Below, in pieces: positions 41,101 to 52,332 of a stretch of 64,000 bases of DNA. The position numbers and the translations under genes were made by a program. The notes under the pieces were generated by a model. The model was not told the DNA's origin. It worked only from the letters and a program-made list of their open reading frames with translations, and made no database searches. Within the stretch, counting starts at the first letter, position 1; the number at the start of each line of letters is the position of its first letter. The DNA comes from Mortierella alpina (taxonomy: Eukaryota; Mortierellomycota; Mortierellomycetes; Mortierellales; Mortierellaceae): the NCBI GenBank assembly GCA_029449245.1, contig JANATF010000019.1, positions 310,001-374,000 of the forward strand, given 5' to 3'.

Positions 41101-43086
41101 AATCGAGTTCACATCAGGAGTTTCAGAGCGCGACGAGAGTCGTCTAGGTGTGGTCATGGTGCGCGGGGTGGGCGAAGTTCGTGCGCGTGCCCCGCTTGCG
41201 CTCGACTGAGAGGTCACGGATGAGGTCGAGGACGTGGAGCGCGAGTGCGCACCAGTCTTTGAGGCCAGGCTGGCCAGTGTGGGTTTGGTGGCTGTTTGGG
41301 ATAAGCGAGCGCCAAGGGTTGAGCGGGTGGTGGGTGACGATGCACGAAGGTTGGTGGGCTTTGGCACAGGAGAGGGTGAATTGGCGCGACCGTTCGTTGT
41401 GCCAGGGGCAATTGTCCTCGTTCCTGTTGGTGATCCCGATATGCCGCTCAATGATCGAATCGTAGGGCTCGAGGCCCGGAGCGCGCCACCTGGAGGTCCG
41501 GATGGCTGCTGGCCAGAGAGTCGAGTGGTCGAGGGCTGGGGCAAGACATTCCGCTGCTTCAGCTGAGTGGCCGTCATACCAATGTACTTGGACGCCCTTG
41601 ATCCTGCTGTGATTTTGGAGGCTGCCTCTGCTGCATGGCTGATGGGTCCAGGTTGAGGGGCGGGCGGGGCCTCCTGCGCATGAGACGTCTCCTGAGCCGA
41701 AGGAGTTGGGGCTGCAGTCGGTTCTGGGGACGAGGGGAAGAGAAGTTCTGATTTCACGATTTTTGCCGCCAGGACAAAGATGCCGCACTTGGGCCGGCAT
41801 CGGAAGTACTCGACACTATAAGTGATAGAGAACTATCATCATTAGTACTGCCAACTTTTTGGGGGGAGTGGGGAGAACTATAACGCTGCTGCTGCTGCTC
41901 TGCTGCTGCTCTGCTGCTACTAAAGCAGGAGCGAGAACAGTAGCACGATCAGGGCGGCTTCCCTTCGGCAGAAGCCAGGAGACACACGCTCAACGCCATG
42001 TCGCAATCACTACAGGAACGAGACACTGGTGGAAAGCAGACACACATACCCTCCGACGCTGCCGTCGTTTTTGCCGGTGGGAGTGTCCAGCTCGATACCA
42101 GCCCATGTACCAGACTTGAACTCGGTCGGGCCAACAAATCGAAGGTATCCCGTCAGGGCCATGCTCTCGACGATCACACGGTCTCCAATCTCGTAGTTGT
42201 CCAATGAGGGCGGTGCGATGGCGGCAGTACCGGGGATGGCCGAAAGAGGACCTCTTGCTGGTGCAGCGGGAATAGCCCCAGGAGGGCGTTGAAACAGGGG
42301 CTGCTTCATCAAGCTCGAACGCGCCATGCCGCCCAGTGCCGTAGCTGCTCCCATGCTGGCGCCAGCAGAGAGGCGAGAGGTGGGCAGAGTCGGTCTAGAC
42401 CCCGAAGGAGATCCTGACATTGGCCGACTCAGACCCACTGGTGTCGTGGGCGACGGTGTGGACGAGGTTGTGGGCAGGTTGGAGAGCGAGGTCGAGAGAG
42501 GATACATTCCCGTATACGAGGAGGGCCGTGAGAGGGTTGTGGCGTGGCTATTGGTGGGAACTGGAGACGGAGTCTCTGGACTCTGGGCCAGGCGCGAGGT
42601 GCTGGGGCGGCGAGTGATCTGCTGTGCTGTGGGCCTATAGGACGAAGGCGACGCGAGACTTGTTGGAGAAGCGCGATCTGCAGAGGTGGCTGTCGAGATG
42701 GATGGATACTGATGCTGTGGTTGGTGTTGCTGCTGCTGAATAGCAAACCCATGATGACCAAAGGCCGATCCGTGCGTGCCTGATCCTGCGGTTGTAGTAG
42801 TGGTTGTGGTTGATGTTGTAGTAGCGGTGGTAGTGGGTGTATTTGCCTTGCGCGCAGGGTCAATGAGTCCTGGACTGTGCATCGAGATGGCCTCGGCCAG
42901 AAGGGCCTGCTGCTCGGGGGTCATGTCCTTGAACACCTTGGAGACTGAGCTGGATGCGGGCGTGGTGGTGAAGGTGCGCCGTTGCAGCACGCTTGCAGGG
43001 GCAGGCAGGCCCGTCAGCGAGACAGGACCGCCTGCCGTGGGCGCCTTTGGCAGCTTGGAATTGGCCTGCGGGGTCTTTGGGGCCAT
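38115..43086 (-). CDS. CLIP1: CLIP-170/Tip1-like microtubule plus-end tracking protein
   Basis: Cytoplasmic linker that follows growing microtubule ends. Exons (minus): 43086-42050, 41815-38380, 38296-38232, 38121-38115; 1514 aa. One CAP-Gly domain lies at about residues 297-367 (YEIGDRVIVES, GTWAGIELDTPTGKNDGSVGG, then VEYFRCRPKCGIFV across the first intron). The ~295 residues before it are Ser/Thr/Pro-rich with a poly-Thr run. A long coiled coil follows (about 560-1400). Two CCHC zinc knuckles close the protein: CEVCEVKGHDLISC and CDNCEEFGLHYTDEC, as in CLIP-170. The last intron (38231-38122) has a GTAAGT donor, a CTAAC branch site and a pyrimidine-rich CAG acceptor. Its removal makes the protein end ...DESMTY; if it is retained, the stop comes right after ...DESMT. 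Confidence 0.94.
38122..38231 (-). other. Terminal intron deciding the CLIP-170 C-terminus
   Basis: On the coding strand it opens with GTAAGTAAC, has TTGCTAACC about 60 nt before the end, and closes with a pyrimidine tract and CTCTCAG. The donor overlaps a TAA stop codon (38230-38228). Splicing replaces that stop with one tyrosine codon plus TAA in a 7-nt final coding exon piece. Confidence 0.75.
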
Positions 43087-44191
43087 TGCCGAGTGGATGC
43101 GGGATGGAGCAGTCGGATGGATATGCAGTCGGATATATTATATATGCAATTGACAACGGCAAGATGGGTTTTGTGTGAAGCGAGTGTGTCTGTGTGTGCG
43201 TGTGTGTGTGCGAGCAAGATGGCCACGAGGCACAAAGACACGAATCAACAAAGAGGCGGGGATTGAAGGCAGCAAAGTGATGATGGTGCAAAAAAAATAA
43301 AAAAGAGGATTGAAAAAAGAAAACCATAAACAAAAAAGGGCAAAAGAGAAAGAGAGTCAAAGGGGATACGGCAAGGGAACGAGAAGGCAAAAGGCCGCAT
43401 GGTGGTTACCAGCACGCTCATCGATGAGCGAATTACGCTCACAAACCGCAATCACTCCTTTCAATGCAGTCTCACTACAACCACACGAGGACGCACGCAC
43501 TCGGGTCAACAGTTCCGCACACTCTCATAGCATCACTCTCTTCACATCCGCACACTCCATGGGTGCAATACCCCCATAAGGTGGTGATGCGCTCCTTTGT
43601 TATCTCTTTCTGTCCTTCTTGTCCTCCATTCCCTCCTTCTCCTTTTCCTCATCACAAGGTCCACAGGAGGGAAACGGAATCCTTTTTCGTTTGCCCCCTT
43701 CCCTTGCTTCCTCGACAATGAAGGAGGCGATTCTGGGTGCACGCGTGCCTGACTTTATTTTAGGCCGCAAGTATCCTCACCCCGTGCGAGCGTATGGGCA
43801 CGCGGTCCCTAATAGCCACACAGAGACCTCTGGATGAACAAAAAGAATTGCTGTTGAGCTGCACGTCAAGTTCCAAGCCAGTGGGACAGCCCTGCGCCTT
43901 CTTTGCTTGCTCCACACGAAACATCACAGAAGCAACGGTTTTTTGTTCACACGCACAGACATCCTCAGGCACTCTGCGGAACTCTGCCACAGCTGCAGCT
44001 ATCCCTCAAATTGCCCATGCCAATCCTGCCCGCTCCGATGAAATTTGGTGACGCTAATGGTCCACCGTGCAGTTCAAAAGAGGCGTTTGTTGAGCTCCTG
44101 CTTTCTCTGCCAGGTGTACTAACGCATTATGCTTCCTTCAGTACTAAAGCAAACAGATCTGTGTGAGAATAACCTTGGAGCACCCACCACT
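43087..44191. other. Intergenic (1.1 kb): CLIP promoter side and phosducin-like 3' side
   Basis: Contains a GT-rich run at about 43180-43215, purine-rich sequence (43270-43390) that is probably the CLIP leader, and otherwise no coding pattern. Both neighbours are on the minus strand. Confidence 0.6.
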
Positions 44192-45280
44192 TTAATAATC
44201 ATCACTCTCGTACTCGTCGTCGTCACTGAGAGCTGCCACTGCTGAGCTGCGAATAGAAGATTGCTTGACCTGTGAACAATTGCGAGTTTGATGGAACAAA
44301 AGAGATGGTCAGCACCGGGAAACGGACAGCGTGAACTCAATAAGGATCTCATCCTCTGCTCACCTCCTCTGTCCTGGATGTCCTTGACTCTGGAATCTTG
44401 ATAGCTCCTACGCGGCGAAGGTACGCCTCAATGTCTGTAGTTTGCAAGCACAGGCAATTAGAAACAAAAAGTTGAACTCGAACAAGGTAAACATGCTTGG
44501 ACAGCCACACCGTCATACCTTCGGGCTTCATGTTCATGCCTCCTAATGCCGCTGCTCCCACAAGCTGGGCCTTCATGTCTCCCTGGCCGTAGATCAATAG
44601 TGTAGGCAGGTTGCGGTCGGGATAGTCTGGGATGCACTGATCGCCAATGATTTTGACAAACTTGGTGGCCTTGTTCCTTGCAGCGACTGTCGCCAGGTGT
44701 GCTCCCATCAGTTTACACACCGGGAGACTATGAAGAGCAATAACGATGTGTCTTCCAGGTGAGCATTCAGAGCGCCGATAGGTTCCTTGCATGGACAGAG
44801 CAGAGCAGACAGAAATAGCTTACTATTCTTTGTAAAGGTACGCAACCACCCAGACATCCTTGCTCGCATCAGAGACTTCGCGAACAAAGTCAGTCTTGTA
44901 GATGTGCTGAATCTCGCCAAACTTGTCTTCTGACAGCTCTTGTTTGATCATGTTGAGTCTCTGCTGCCTAAGATAGGTTTTTTGTCAGCTTTCAGCTTTG
45001 TGGAACAGGAGCAGCATTCGCAAGAACGAAGGACAGGGCTAAGGGCAAGTTACCTGTACTCCATCAGCATGCGCTCCTCGTCCTCGTTAGCCTCATCCAG
45101 CAGTTCGTCCAGTTCGTCCACAGTCTTTTCTTCATAGTTCTTTGCATCTCGTTTTGCGATGGCGTCGTCAATCATGTCGACGATGTCAGCCTCGGTGATC
45201 TGGCCTTCCTTCTGCGGGATGATGCCCTTTGCGCGGAGAATGTCGTTCCATTCGGTGTCCTCTTCGTGGTTGTTAGCCAT
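44192..45280 (-). CDS. PLP2: Phosducin-like protein (PDCL3/Plp2 family)
   Basis: Thioredoxin-fold co-chaperone that works with the CCT/TRiC chaperonin in folding actin, tubulin and cell-cycle proteins. Exons (minus): 45280-45054, 44967-44824, 44727-44519, 44434-44364, 44269-44192; 242 aa, close to the 230-240 aa family norm. Diagnostic motifs: DTEWNDILRAKGIIP at the N-terminus, RLNMIKQEL, the VAYLYKEYLPVCKLM strand, FVKIIGDQCIPDYPDRNLPTL, IYGQGDMKAQLVG, and an acidic C-terminus ending SDDDEYESDDY. The thioredoxin-like domain lacks a redox CxxC, as expected. The start codon at 45280 follows a leader of about 330 nt shared with the divergent gene. Confidence 0.95.
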
Positions 45281-45774
45281 ATTGATTCTAATGGAGTTGG
45301 GCGGTTGAAGGTGAAGGATAGGATGTGTTCGTTTGGGTAAAGAAAAGAGGGAATGATGAAGTCGAGCAAGGATGGAAACACGGAGCTGATCAGATATGCT
45401 CACAAGCGACACAGCCTGACTGGCTCCAAAAAAACCAGTCAAAATCAGGCACTCGGTCTGTCGCGTCGTCCGAATGCGCGCACGCTCACTTCTCGCGCAT
45501 ACTTTCAAAGACCATAGCGCGTGTCGTGTCCATAGGAAGGGGAGCCATGCATGCTCGTCATACAGTAGCATCGACTCTTGTCTCTCCTCTCTGACAACCG
45601 AGTCTAGGTTTCTGTCTCTGTCTAGCAACGTTTATTCTTGGCAACACCGTCACCTCTGACATGTATAAAAATTCATATCTTGCTATGTCACTCCCTCTGC
45701 TCTCAATCCCCACGTTACAGGCCGCATTCCTCTCAACAGCGTTTGAATGCAGCATAGTGCATTGGGATCCACAA
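45281..45774. promoter_or_regulatory. Divergent promoter region between PLP2 and an unknown membrane protein gene
   Basis: About 490 nt between the two start codons. A TATAAAA sequence at 45664-45670 lies about 105 nt before the + strand ATG at 45775 and is a plausible TATA box for that gene. Its presence argues against the in-frame ATG at 45661 being the start. Confidence 0.55.
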
Positions 45775-47891
45775 ATGGAGTCACACAGGCACAACGCCCT
45801 TCCCTTCAGCAACGGCCATGCTCTTGTCGCAGCCCCAAAACAACATCCTGCCTCAAAGCACGGCCGCTATTCGCCAGCATCAGAACCAGCACATCGAGCC
45901 GCTGACCAGCGACACTCCCCACAGCAACCTAGTGGCATCTATGGAGGCAACCACTCGAAATCATCAAACCAACGTAGACATCCAAGCGCAGAGAGAGGCG
46001 GTCGCGACTTGCAGGACGAGAGATGCACAAATTCATCCGGCAGAGTCAATGCTGAAAGCCATCAGAGTTGGGCACCACAGCAAGCGAAAGATCGGCCTCG
46101 TCCAGCATTGCGCACGGATACCCTCTATCGCGAACGCCGTGGCAGCGGTTCAATAGGGAGTGTCTCCGAGTTAGCCTCATATCATCCCTCATCACGAGTC
46201 CTCGCCGCCGACAGAAGGGAAAGGAGCGTGCCTCAAACAAGGAAGACACAACACCTCAACGACGATGAAGGCGACGAGTCACCTTCAGCAGTTCGTGTTG
46301 CAAGGCGGGAATCGATCTCAGCGTCTGTCGCAGTTCCAAGGAAAATACAGCCAACAGACATCAAGCGGCTCACACCACCAAAGCCTGAGCTTGCTTGTAT
46401 GCAAAAAACAACAGAATCCAGAGGACAGGCGAGACCGAGACTCGATCTAACACAGCTGGAAGCGCGGATCAAAGCCCTTAGTGAGTCCAGGGCGGAGAGA
46501 CTGCAGCTTGTTGACAATAGACATATTTCATTACCATCACCCACCACCGCTTCCAGCATCAGCATTCGACCTATCCTCAGTCAATCGCCAAAGCAACTAG
46601 CGATTGAGGTCAAGACAGACCTGTTGAATGGCAGATCAGGTAACCTGCAAGGAACCCTGGCGAGTCATCATGGCAAAGCACGCGAGTCAAATGACGATGG
46701 CATGACCTCGACTGAAAGCAGGCCGTCTTTTGAGGATTCAAGGAGCGAGGATTCTCACCCTAGACATCTTAGCGCTGTTCAGCGAGAGATCCAGAGTCTA
46801 CATGCCAGTCTTGAGCAGTCTAAAGTAGGTATTGGATCCTCGTCAGTTTTTCAGGTATCGCCATGGAATCTCGCTCAGTCACTTAACAAGAATCCAAAAG
46901 CTTGAATCCCAACGCCTACAACAGCACCTCCTGGAAAGGATAGATCAGGAGCGGCCACCACGTAGAGAGTACGCCATCTCATCGTCTACGTTCAAGGAAC
47001 AAGGCGCTCATCAGATTCAAGAGAGTCGCACTCGCATCCGACGGCGCCATGAACACCCATGGCAAGGCAATGAACCTCGTCAGATTTGGCCGGTATCCAA
47101 TGTCAAGAGGCGCAATCATTCTGATCGACATCACCCACAGCATGGACAGTTTGGTACAACCAAAGAGAGTTCTCAGAGCGAGGCGTCTTATAGCAGCAGC
47201 GCCGCACATTGGCGCAGGAAACAAGTGACGCGCGCATCCGGCCCTAGTCCTCAGCTCAGGACCCTGCCGTACGTCAACTCGAGCGACCATTCTGAATATC
47301 GCTTCTTAGAAACCCGAGCCTCACCTAACCGGCTCTCGGACGATAGACAGCCAAGTCTGTTCCAAAAGTCAACATCCCTCTCTCGGCAACGGAAAAGCCA
47401 TGTCCTTCATCGGCTCTTCAGGCACTGTGCCAAGGCATTGGTCTACCTGATCCTATTTTCGGCGATGCAAGTGCTTCTTATCGGCCTGCTCTTCAGGTAT
47501 GTCCTCCATGTATATCAGCCAAAGGCACATCAAAAGACAAACCTGCTTCTCACTAACCTCTTTTTTTTGGACCACTGCAAGACCAACCTCTATTCCCGAT
47601 CACCAATCCACTGAAGAGTTTCAAAAGGCGCCAAAGACTATCCTTTTCCGAGGAAGAGAGTACGTTGCGGATCAGCGAGGATTTTTTACGTTCTTGGATG
47701 CTGGCTTCGGGACCGAGACATTGGCATACTGCCACGACCTTTGGGCTTTCACAGGCGATGCGCGCTTCATAAAGCAGCCGAAACCCCCCATCCTGCACCG
47801 AGTTTTGGACTCTGTGGCGCATTTTGGTGCAGTGGTCGTTGACACCGCAACGGCACTTGTTCAAGAACGAGTCATGTCTCTGCGCATGTGA
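45775..47891 (+). CDS. Unknown protein with one predicted transmembrane helix near the C-terminus
   Basis: I do not recognise the family. Proposed exons: 45775-46824, 46925-47496, 47582-47891; 643 aa. Residues 1-510 are polar, rich in Ser, Arg, Gln and His, and probably disordered, with short helical pieces such as LTQLEARIKALSESR and LERIDQERPPRREY. A hydrophobic helix lies near residues 517-541 (KALVYLILFSAMQVLLIGLL), followed by about 100 residues with GFFTFLDAGFG and TATALVQERVM. The last intron (GTATGT donor, CTAAC branch, acceptor at 47581) is convincing. The first intron is less so: the donor GTAGGT at 46825 is fixed by the frame change, but the acceptor could be 46900 (AAAAG) or 46924 (CAG), both in frame. 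Possibly a nuclear-envelope or ER tail-region protein; that is speculation. Confidence 0.68.
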
Positions 47892-48640
47892 GGAAAGCTA
47901 TACATTACAGGCCACATAAGAGTTACAAGGCCGTATTTAAAAACCATTACAGATCCACAACCTTGATGAACCTATATGGTGTTGGGACACGGAGGTCAAA
48001 TAGGAGGGTCGAATGTGGTTTGATAAAGTACGTTGGGTCACAGAAGTGAGGAATGAGAGGCTATTCTCCAGGCGTTTGATTGGAACCAAATGAGGGATGT
48101 GAAGGCGAAGAATGGGTTGTGCATTGGAATGCACAGCGACCTGAAGCCTGTTAGACTGCCAGAGTGCAGGGGAGCCTAGATTGATTTTCTTAGAAAGCAG
48201 TTGAGCAACAGACGTCGCTCACTACGCGACTGGTCCCCATACAGTTGTGTGGCAGTTTTTAAGGTTCGTGGCCAATATATGCACTGGAGGCGGCGAGATT
48301 GCCTCCCCTACCCTCAGGCACAGTATATAATTGAACTAAAGGGCATAATCTAATTATAATACGCTAGCCATGGCTCCCTCATCCTTCTTCTCAGAGTCTA
48401 CAGCATAACGAGAAGGAAAAAAGAGAGAGGATCTGCACCATTTCAATCCCCGAGAAGCGGTATTCCTCTAGCAAAAAAAAATGAGCGTTTCAAAGTGTTT
48501 TTTTTGGGACCATGTCCACCCCCCCACCCACCCGCGCTCTTCACGTGACCAGCGGTGCCATGGTCAGGTCAGCTCATCATCTTTTTTTTTTTGCTTCTCA
48601 TCCCTTCCTCTGCACCATCCAACACCATAACATACACATC
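47892..48640. other. Intergenic: transgelin promoter region
   Basis: Both neighbours are on the + strand. AT-rich in the middle (48310-48370) with TATATAA at about 48324. There are T runs at 48498 and 48579 and a CA-rich leader before the ATG. No gene is seen. Confidence 0.6.
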
Positions 48641-50029
48641 ATGAGCGCACCCAGAAAGTTCGGTATCGACAGAGGTAAAAGGCTGAACCCGCCGTTGCTC
48701 AACCGATAGCCCGCCCACCTGCTGTCGTTAGGATGCATTTAAAGTTCGGAACACGACTTTTTTTTTGTTGAGGACACACGCTTTCGTCCCATGTCGACAT
48801 TCAATCACCTACTCAACTCTCCAGCAACATCCTCATCCTTCTTTTTTTTTTTTTTTTTAATCAATCCATCCTTCTCTTTTCATATGCGCAAATAGAAATT
48901 GCCGCCAAGCTTGCAGCAAAATACGACGTAGGAAGAGAAGTACAGGTAAGGCCGAACGTACCTGAGCTAAAAAAAAAAAAAAAAAAAAAAAAATCACCGG
49001 CGCCCAACCGTTCACGCTTCGCCAGAGAGGGGGAGGCTGTTTTGGCTGCGGTTGTTGGTGCAACCACAAATGAAGCAACACCGGAACAGAACTGCACACC
49101 AAGCAACAGCCGTTGATTTTCCACTCACCAATCCTATTTTGTCCTATCTTTAACCAAAGGCCCGTGAATGGATCGAGACGGTAGTCGGAGAGCCATTCCC
49201 GCATGCAGAGTTCCAACCTTCACTGAAAGACGGAGTGATCCTCTGCAAGTAAGGTTTTTTGATGACTGTTGCGAAAGAGAAACGAAAGCAAAATCAAACA
49301 CGAAGCGCAAGACGCGTAAGTGTCGAAAGAGTCTCTTTGGATTGACCATGGTTCACTTTGCAACTAGACTGATGAATGTCCTGATCCCTGGGTTCGTCAA
49401 GGTGAAAGCCTCCAAGATGCCGTTTGTACAGATGGAAAATATTGCAAAGTTCTTGCAAGGATGTGAGCAACTGGGCTGCCCCAAGCATGATCTGTTCCAG
49501 ACGATCGACCTCTATGAAAACAAGAATCCCGGCCAAGTCGTCGACGCCATCTTCTCCCTCTCACGCCACGCAGCCAAAGCTGGATGTGATATTCCTGTAA
49601 ATTGTTTGTTGGCCCGTGTGTGTGTGTGTGTGTGTGTGTGTTTATTTGCTAAACTTCACGAAAGATGTGTGATGATATATGGATTCGCGATTGGTCTGGC
49701 TCACTTTTGACTACTTCTCTTGCGTAGATCCTGGGACCCAAGCTGGCCGATAAGCACGTAAGTGGCTACTCTCCGGAATGAGCTGCATTGAGCGGAGAAC
49801 ATTGCTTGATATCTAGGCAGGGGTTATGAAGCTAACCAAACCCTGCCCTTTCTACCTTTTCACCGCTTTCTAGGAGGTTGAGTTCTCAGAGGAGGTCTTG
49901 AATGCAGGCAAGCATGTCATCAACACATTCCAGTATGGATACAACGGCGGAGCAAATCAATCTGGAGTAAGAAACGGTCGTCGCGATATCGGTGGCGTGG
50001 ACCCTGGACGCATCGTGGTTGATGCTTAA
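48641..50029 (+). CDS. SCP1: Transgelin/calponin-like actin-binding protein (Scp1/Stg1 family)
   Basis: Small actin-bundling protein of the cortical cytoskeleton. Exons: 48641-48674, 48896-48945, 49160-49248, 49368-49596, 49728-49757, 49874-50029; 195 aa, the usual length. A calponin-homology domain covers about residues 18-150: AREWIETVVGEPFP, LKDGVILCK, LMNVLIPGFVKVK, PFVQMENIAKFLQGC, DLFQTIDLYENKNPGQVV and FSLSRHA. The C-terminus carries a calponin-type repeat (VRNGRRDIGGVDPGRIV). The exon 3 acceptor is AAAG rather than YAG, forced by frame. Introns are rich in homopolymers, including a 25-nt A run (48969-48993) and a GT run (49616-49641). Confidence 0.95.
48969..48993. repeat. Poly(A) tract inside the transgelin intron
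   Basis: A 25-nt run of A located 24 nt downstream of the exon 2 donor; the length is likely unstable. Confidence 0.95.
49616..49641. repeat. (GT)n microsatellite in a transgelin intron
   Basis: A GT run of about 26 nt, 20 nt after the exon 4 donor. Confidence 0.95.
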
Positions 50030-50220
50030 GATGTCTGCTGTCTTGCAGGGCACAATATCGGATGTTGAAAAAGAAACCCAGGCACCGCAACCCCAGCACC
50101 CCTCGCTCGCTCTTCTTTTTTTTTTTTTCTTTTTTGCCGGACCAGCAACAGGAGGAAGCCGGTGTTTAGATCATTGAATTTGTACGAATAAAAAGAAACT
50201 CGTCTCCGACACTCCTTGGC

Positions 50221-51808
50221 TTATGAACGCCTTTCCCGTTTATTGCGTCCAGCATTCTCCAACGAAGGATCCTCTTTGCCCATACCTATCCGGTCAAAGT
50301 CATTGACCATAGCCTGTAATTTCAAGCTGGAGGTTGTCCGCGCAAGATAAGCTTGAGGACTGGTCGAAACAGTGAACATTGACCTCAACGTTGAGAGTGA
50401 TGATGGCGTCGAGGGCTTGGTTGGACCCTTGCCTTTGCGATTTGTCTCGTGTGCTGACTCCTTGTCGCTTGACTCTTGTGCTGGAGTTGCCACTTGAATA
50501 TCCAAGATGGGAACATCGTTCAGCAGACGTTGCCATATCCTTCTGTAAAATCGGAGCGTTAATGTGCCTGACTTTGCTGGCTTCCCACCGATGCTCGGGT
50601 GAAAACGACCTGTTTCCCATCGTTTCTCCTTTTGTGCTTCTCCACGCTTGTTCCATGCTCTAACGGTCTGGATGATGCGTTGCTCCCATTCGACATGATC
50701 TGACGCGCTGTCACCACTGAGTTGGCTGTATGCACCTCTGTTGTCGGACTCGAACTCCGATGTCCCATGATCCTGCAACCCCAGGCGCGATTTGCGCTCC
50801 ATTTCCTTACGAATGTCACCTGGTAAGGGCGCCTTCAGCTTTTTTACTTGCTTTGTAAAATATCGCCATCGAAGATTCGCCTCTCGTCTTCCATGCAATG
50901 GCTTGAACAGAGGTACGGGCAGAGTGGGCTCCACGCTTTTTCCGGTAGCACTTTGGATGAGGGATACAACCGCGGGGACGTAGATTGGCGGGACAGTCTT
51001 TGGATTGTTGTAATGCAGCGGCTTGGGCTTGATGGGCTCTTCGAGCTGAAGGGCCGTCGTCAACTCTTTGGCCGAACGAGGAGATCCCAGTGTGGTCGAG
51101 CACGACGGTGATGACGAGGACTCGGATTCAGATTGAGACTGAGTACGAAGGGTATCTGTGGCTGTGGCTGTAGATTGTGCTGAGGCGTTGCTGCTGGACT
51201 TCCAGATAGCGGACGAGAGCCGCTGCGGGGACATGGTATCTACACGTGCCGAGTGGACGAATGGTTGCAGGATCCTTTGACGCTCCCGTCCTTGCATCCC
51301 GTGTGATAACCGCAACAGACGCATCACGGCCTTGAGATCCAGCTGATTGGCACGCTCGAGCGAGCGGAGAGCCTAAGCGATTGTGGGACATGGTTACAGG
51401 GGAGGACAATCGAAATTGGGTTAATTAATACAACACGTCGAGAAGACTGGAAAGGAAGAGGAGAGCGTCGTTGGTTGGACTTGCCTTGCGAGCATCACTA
51501 TGGTTTTTCGCGATCCGATGCTCATCTTTCTGGCTCTTGTTTTTCCTGAAAGCTTCTTGTGCGCTCGACTTGACCCACAGACTAGTGAGCGTTTGTTCAC
51601 AACGGAACAGGTTTTATCAGCCAGCTGCTCTTGCTCTGACAACAAAATAAAAAAAGCAGCATGATCCAGAAGAGGAGAGTCGTGCTAACCTTGCGCGCTC
51701 GTCAAAGAACTGGGCGCCCTCTTTCAGGATGTGCCTGTAGAGGAAGAGGGTCTGCTGACGCGCGGAGAGGGACGAGAATGAGGCCGGGACGGGAGCATAG
51801 GAGGGCAT
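50221..51808 (-). CDS. LYR-motif (complex 1 LYR superfamily) protein, long form
   Basis: Exons (minus): 51808-51690, 51581-51485, 51372-50221; 455 aa. The N-terminus has the LYR signature (ARQQTLFLYRHILKEGAQFF, LYR at residues 23-25), a downstream Phe in EAFRKNK, and helices through ARKALRSLERAN and VMRLLRLSHG. Together these form the three-helix LYR fold used by mitochondrial assembly factors and acyl-carrier-protein partners. The remaining ~330 residues are mostly polar, with a conserved-looking middle (PPIYVPAVVSLIQ, LRWRYFTKQVKKLKAPLP, WEQRIIQTVRAWNKRGE). Family members such as LYRM4 are about 90 aa, so this is far larger. Intron 2 has a GC donor (AAG|GCAAGT) and a TTAG acceptor. Alternative starts upstream at 51853 or 52009 are in frame. 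A mitochondrial role is inferred from the family. Confidence 0.8.
51373..51484 (-). other. GC-AG intron in the LYR-motif gene
   Basis: The coding strand reads AAG|GCAAGT at the donor and GCTTAG at the acceptor. Joining there restores ARKALRSLERAN without changing frame. AG|GCAAGT is the usual consensus for the minor GC-AG class. Confidence 0.8.
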
Positions 51809-52332
51809 TGGGCACTGCGGGATGGGATGCTGCGAGTGGACGAGGAATGGCATGACATGCACCCGAGAGTCAAAGACGGGCCAATCGAGCAGCAAGCCAC
51901 CGCTGATCCGCCTTGCGGATGAATTCTTTCCAACAGCGTTGCCCGGACAAGGGCCACTGCCTCTAGCCGGCGACACCGCTTCGGCGGAGCCATTGTCTGA
52001 GCACGCCAAGGTGACTTTTCTCGCCCCTGTCTTCCTCTTCCTCGTCCTCTCGTCGTCTGCTCCTCCTGTGCTGTCATCCCTCCATTCAGCATCCTGTCTT
52101 TAGCCCTTCTTCAGCCCTTCTTCAGCCCGCCCTCGTCCCATCCTCGCGCCACCCTCTCGCCACCCTCTGCTGCCGCTCCCCCCTGACACCCTCTGTCCCC
52201 TGCGCGCCCTTTTCCCGATCCAGTCTGCGCACGGTCATTCCTCATCCTCACTCTTTCTCTCACTCTTTCTCTCACTCCTTCTCTCACTCCTTCTCCCACG
52301 ACCACTCACTCACCCACTCGCGCAAACACACC
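51809..52332. promoter_or_regulatory. Divergent region between the LYR gene and sphingosine kinase
   Basis: About 520 nt. The right half is pyrimidine-rich (CTTTCTCTCACTCC-type repeats, 52245-52300), which is probably the leader of the sphingosine kinase gene. If the LYR protein starts at 52009, the left part is coding. Confidence 0.5.

Noticed and set aside
45661-45774. N-terminal extension of the unknown membrane protein from the ATG at 45661
   Set aside because: A TATAAAA box begins at 45664, within this segment, so it is more likely promoter than coding.
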